Origin: Gimesia sp.
Lineage (GTDB): Bacteria > Planctomycetota > Planctomycetia > Planctomycetales > Planctomycetaceae
Length of the DNA stretch: 64,000 bases
Direction: 5' to 3'
Assembly (NCBI GenBank): GCA_002706765.1
Contig: PAJV01000013.1
Location: 367,887 to 431,886 of the forward strand
In this document: piece after piece, positions 63,626-64,000 of the stretch
Layout: every line of letters begins with the position of its first letter
How positions within the stretch are numbered: position 1 is the first letter of the stretch
Made by a program: the position numbers and the translations under genes
Notes under the pieces: model-generated
Seen by the model: the letters and a program-made list of their open reading frames with translations, nothing else
The model's database searches: none
Told to the model about the DNA's origin: nothing

Positions 63626-64000
63626 ACAATCAGCGGTTATTATCCTTGAAAAAATAGACCTTGACCTGCCTTAAAAACCTGTACCAGGTCTTATGAAGGT
63701 TGGCTACGTACAAAAATCACTCTCAAGCCAAAATATTTATCATTATCTCGCATTTAGTATAATCGGGGATTAAGTGATTTCACTTTTCTCAGATCGAATC
63801 GCTGAGTTTGATCTACCTAATTGTTGTTGACTCATACCGTTTCGTTATGAAGTCTCCGATGCTTCTATAGCCGAATTCAATCAGGAACTAACGCAGATAG
63901 TTGGTAACCGTCTCACGAAATACACGGTCAGTCAATGGGCATCGCGAGATGCTTTTCTTTGAGAGGAACCGGCGACTGAACCGCATTATTGAATGACTTG
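63626..64000. other. AT-rich tail of window without a complete gene
   Basis: No full gene seen. A hairpin ACCTG-TAC-CAGGT (63677-63689) follows the two-gene unit. A 42-codon frame (about 63833-63961, containing ASIAEFNQELTQIVGNRLTK) has no start codon and may be a gene remnant. Confidence 0.35.

Noticed and set aside
63758-63763. TATAAT near the window end as a promoter
   Set aside because: No -35 partner and no gene downstream within the window.

Overview
The window reads as chromosomal DNA from a marine planctomycete, most likely a Gimesia-type (formerly Planctomyces) bacterium. This is inferred from gene families that are typical of that phylum: a secreted sulfatase, a DUF1080 protein, a DUF1549/DUF1553 plus DUF1501 pair, a DUF1559 remnant, zinc-ribbon/TM proteins and a sigma factor with extra helix-turn-helix domains. 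No database search was possible.

Layout. 1-4.9 kb: a ROK sugar kinase cut by the window edge (minus strand), a secreted sulfatase, and a one-polypeptide fusion of a Gfo/Idh/MocA-like oxidoreductase with a DUF1080 (3-keto-glycoside hydrolase) domain. 5.2-12.7 kb: a complete Na+-translocating NADH:quinone reductase locus, nqrABCDEF, followed by its FMN transferase apbE and its iron-maturation factor nqrM, with overlapping ends. 12.9 kb: a small heat-shock protein. 13.5-21.5 kb, minus strand: an ABC export operon (Bfd-like ferredoxin, ATPase, FtsX-type permease, HlyD adaptor), downstream of two proteins that share a zinc ribbon-TM-secretin-N-like plan. 21.5-22.3 kb: a decayed DUF1559/lipoprotein pair. 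22.4-25.3 kb: DUF1501 and DUF1549/1553. 26-27.6 kb: an unusual sigma-70 factor with its own consensus promoter and a CRP-type palindrome.

28-61.2 kb is the translation/transcription super-cluster: four tRNAs (Thr-UGU, Tyr-GUA, Gly-UCC, Thr-GGU) then tuf, in the same order as the E. coli tufB operon; rpmG, tRNA-Trp, secE, nusG, rplKAJL, rpoBC, rpsL, rpsG, a terminator, fusA, then the S10/spc/alpha genes from rpsJ to rplQ, closed by a perfect 13-bp-stem terminator. rpsN, rpmD, rpsD, adk, map and infA are absent from their usual slots.

61.4-64 kb is accessory: a putative HExxH metallopeptidase, then an AT-rich two-gene unit (a membrane-anchored GAF-like protein plus a small partner) that I do not recognise and that is the best candidate here for an undescribed system.

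Most notable observations: S12 carries Arg at position 88, a classical streptomycin-resistance residue; RpoB has a changed rifampicin pocket; EF-G looks like the mtEFG2/spdEFG2 type; L17 has an insertion and a long acidic tail; and the sigma factor combines three N-terminal HTH-like segments with a shortened region 3.
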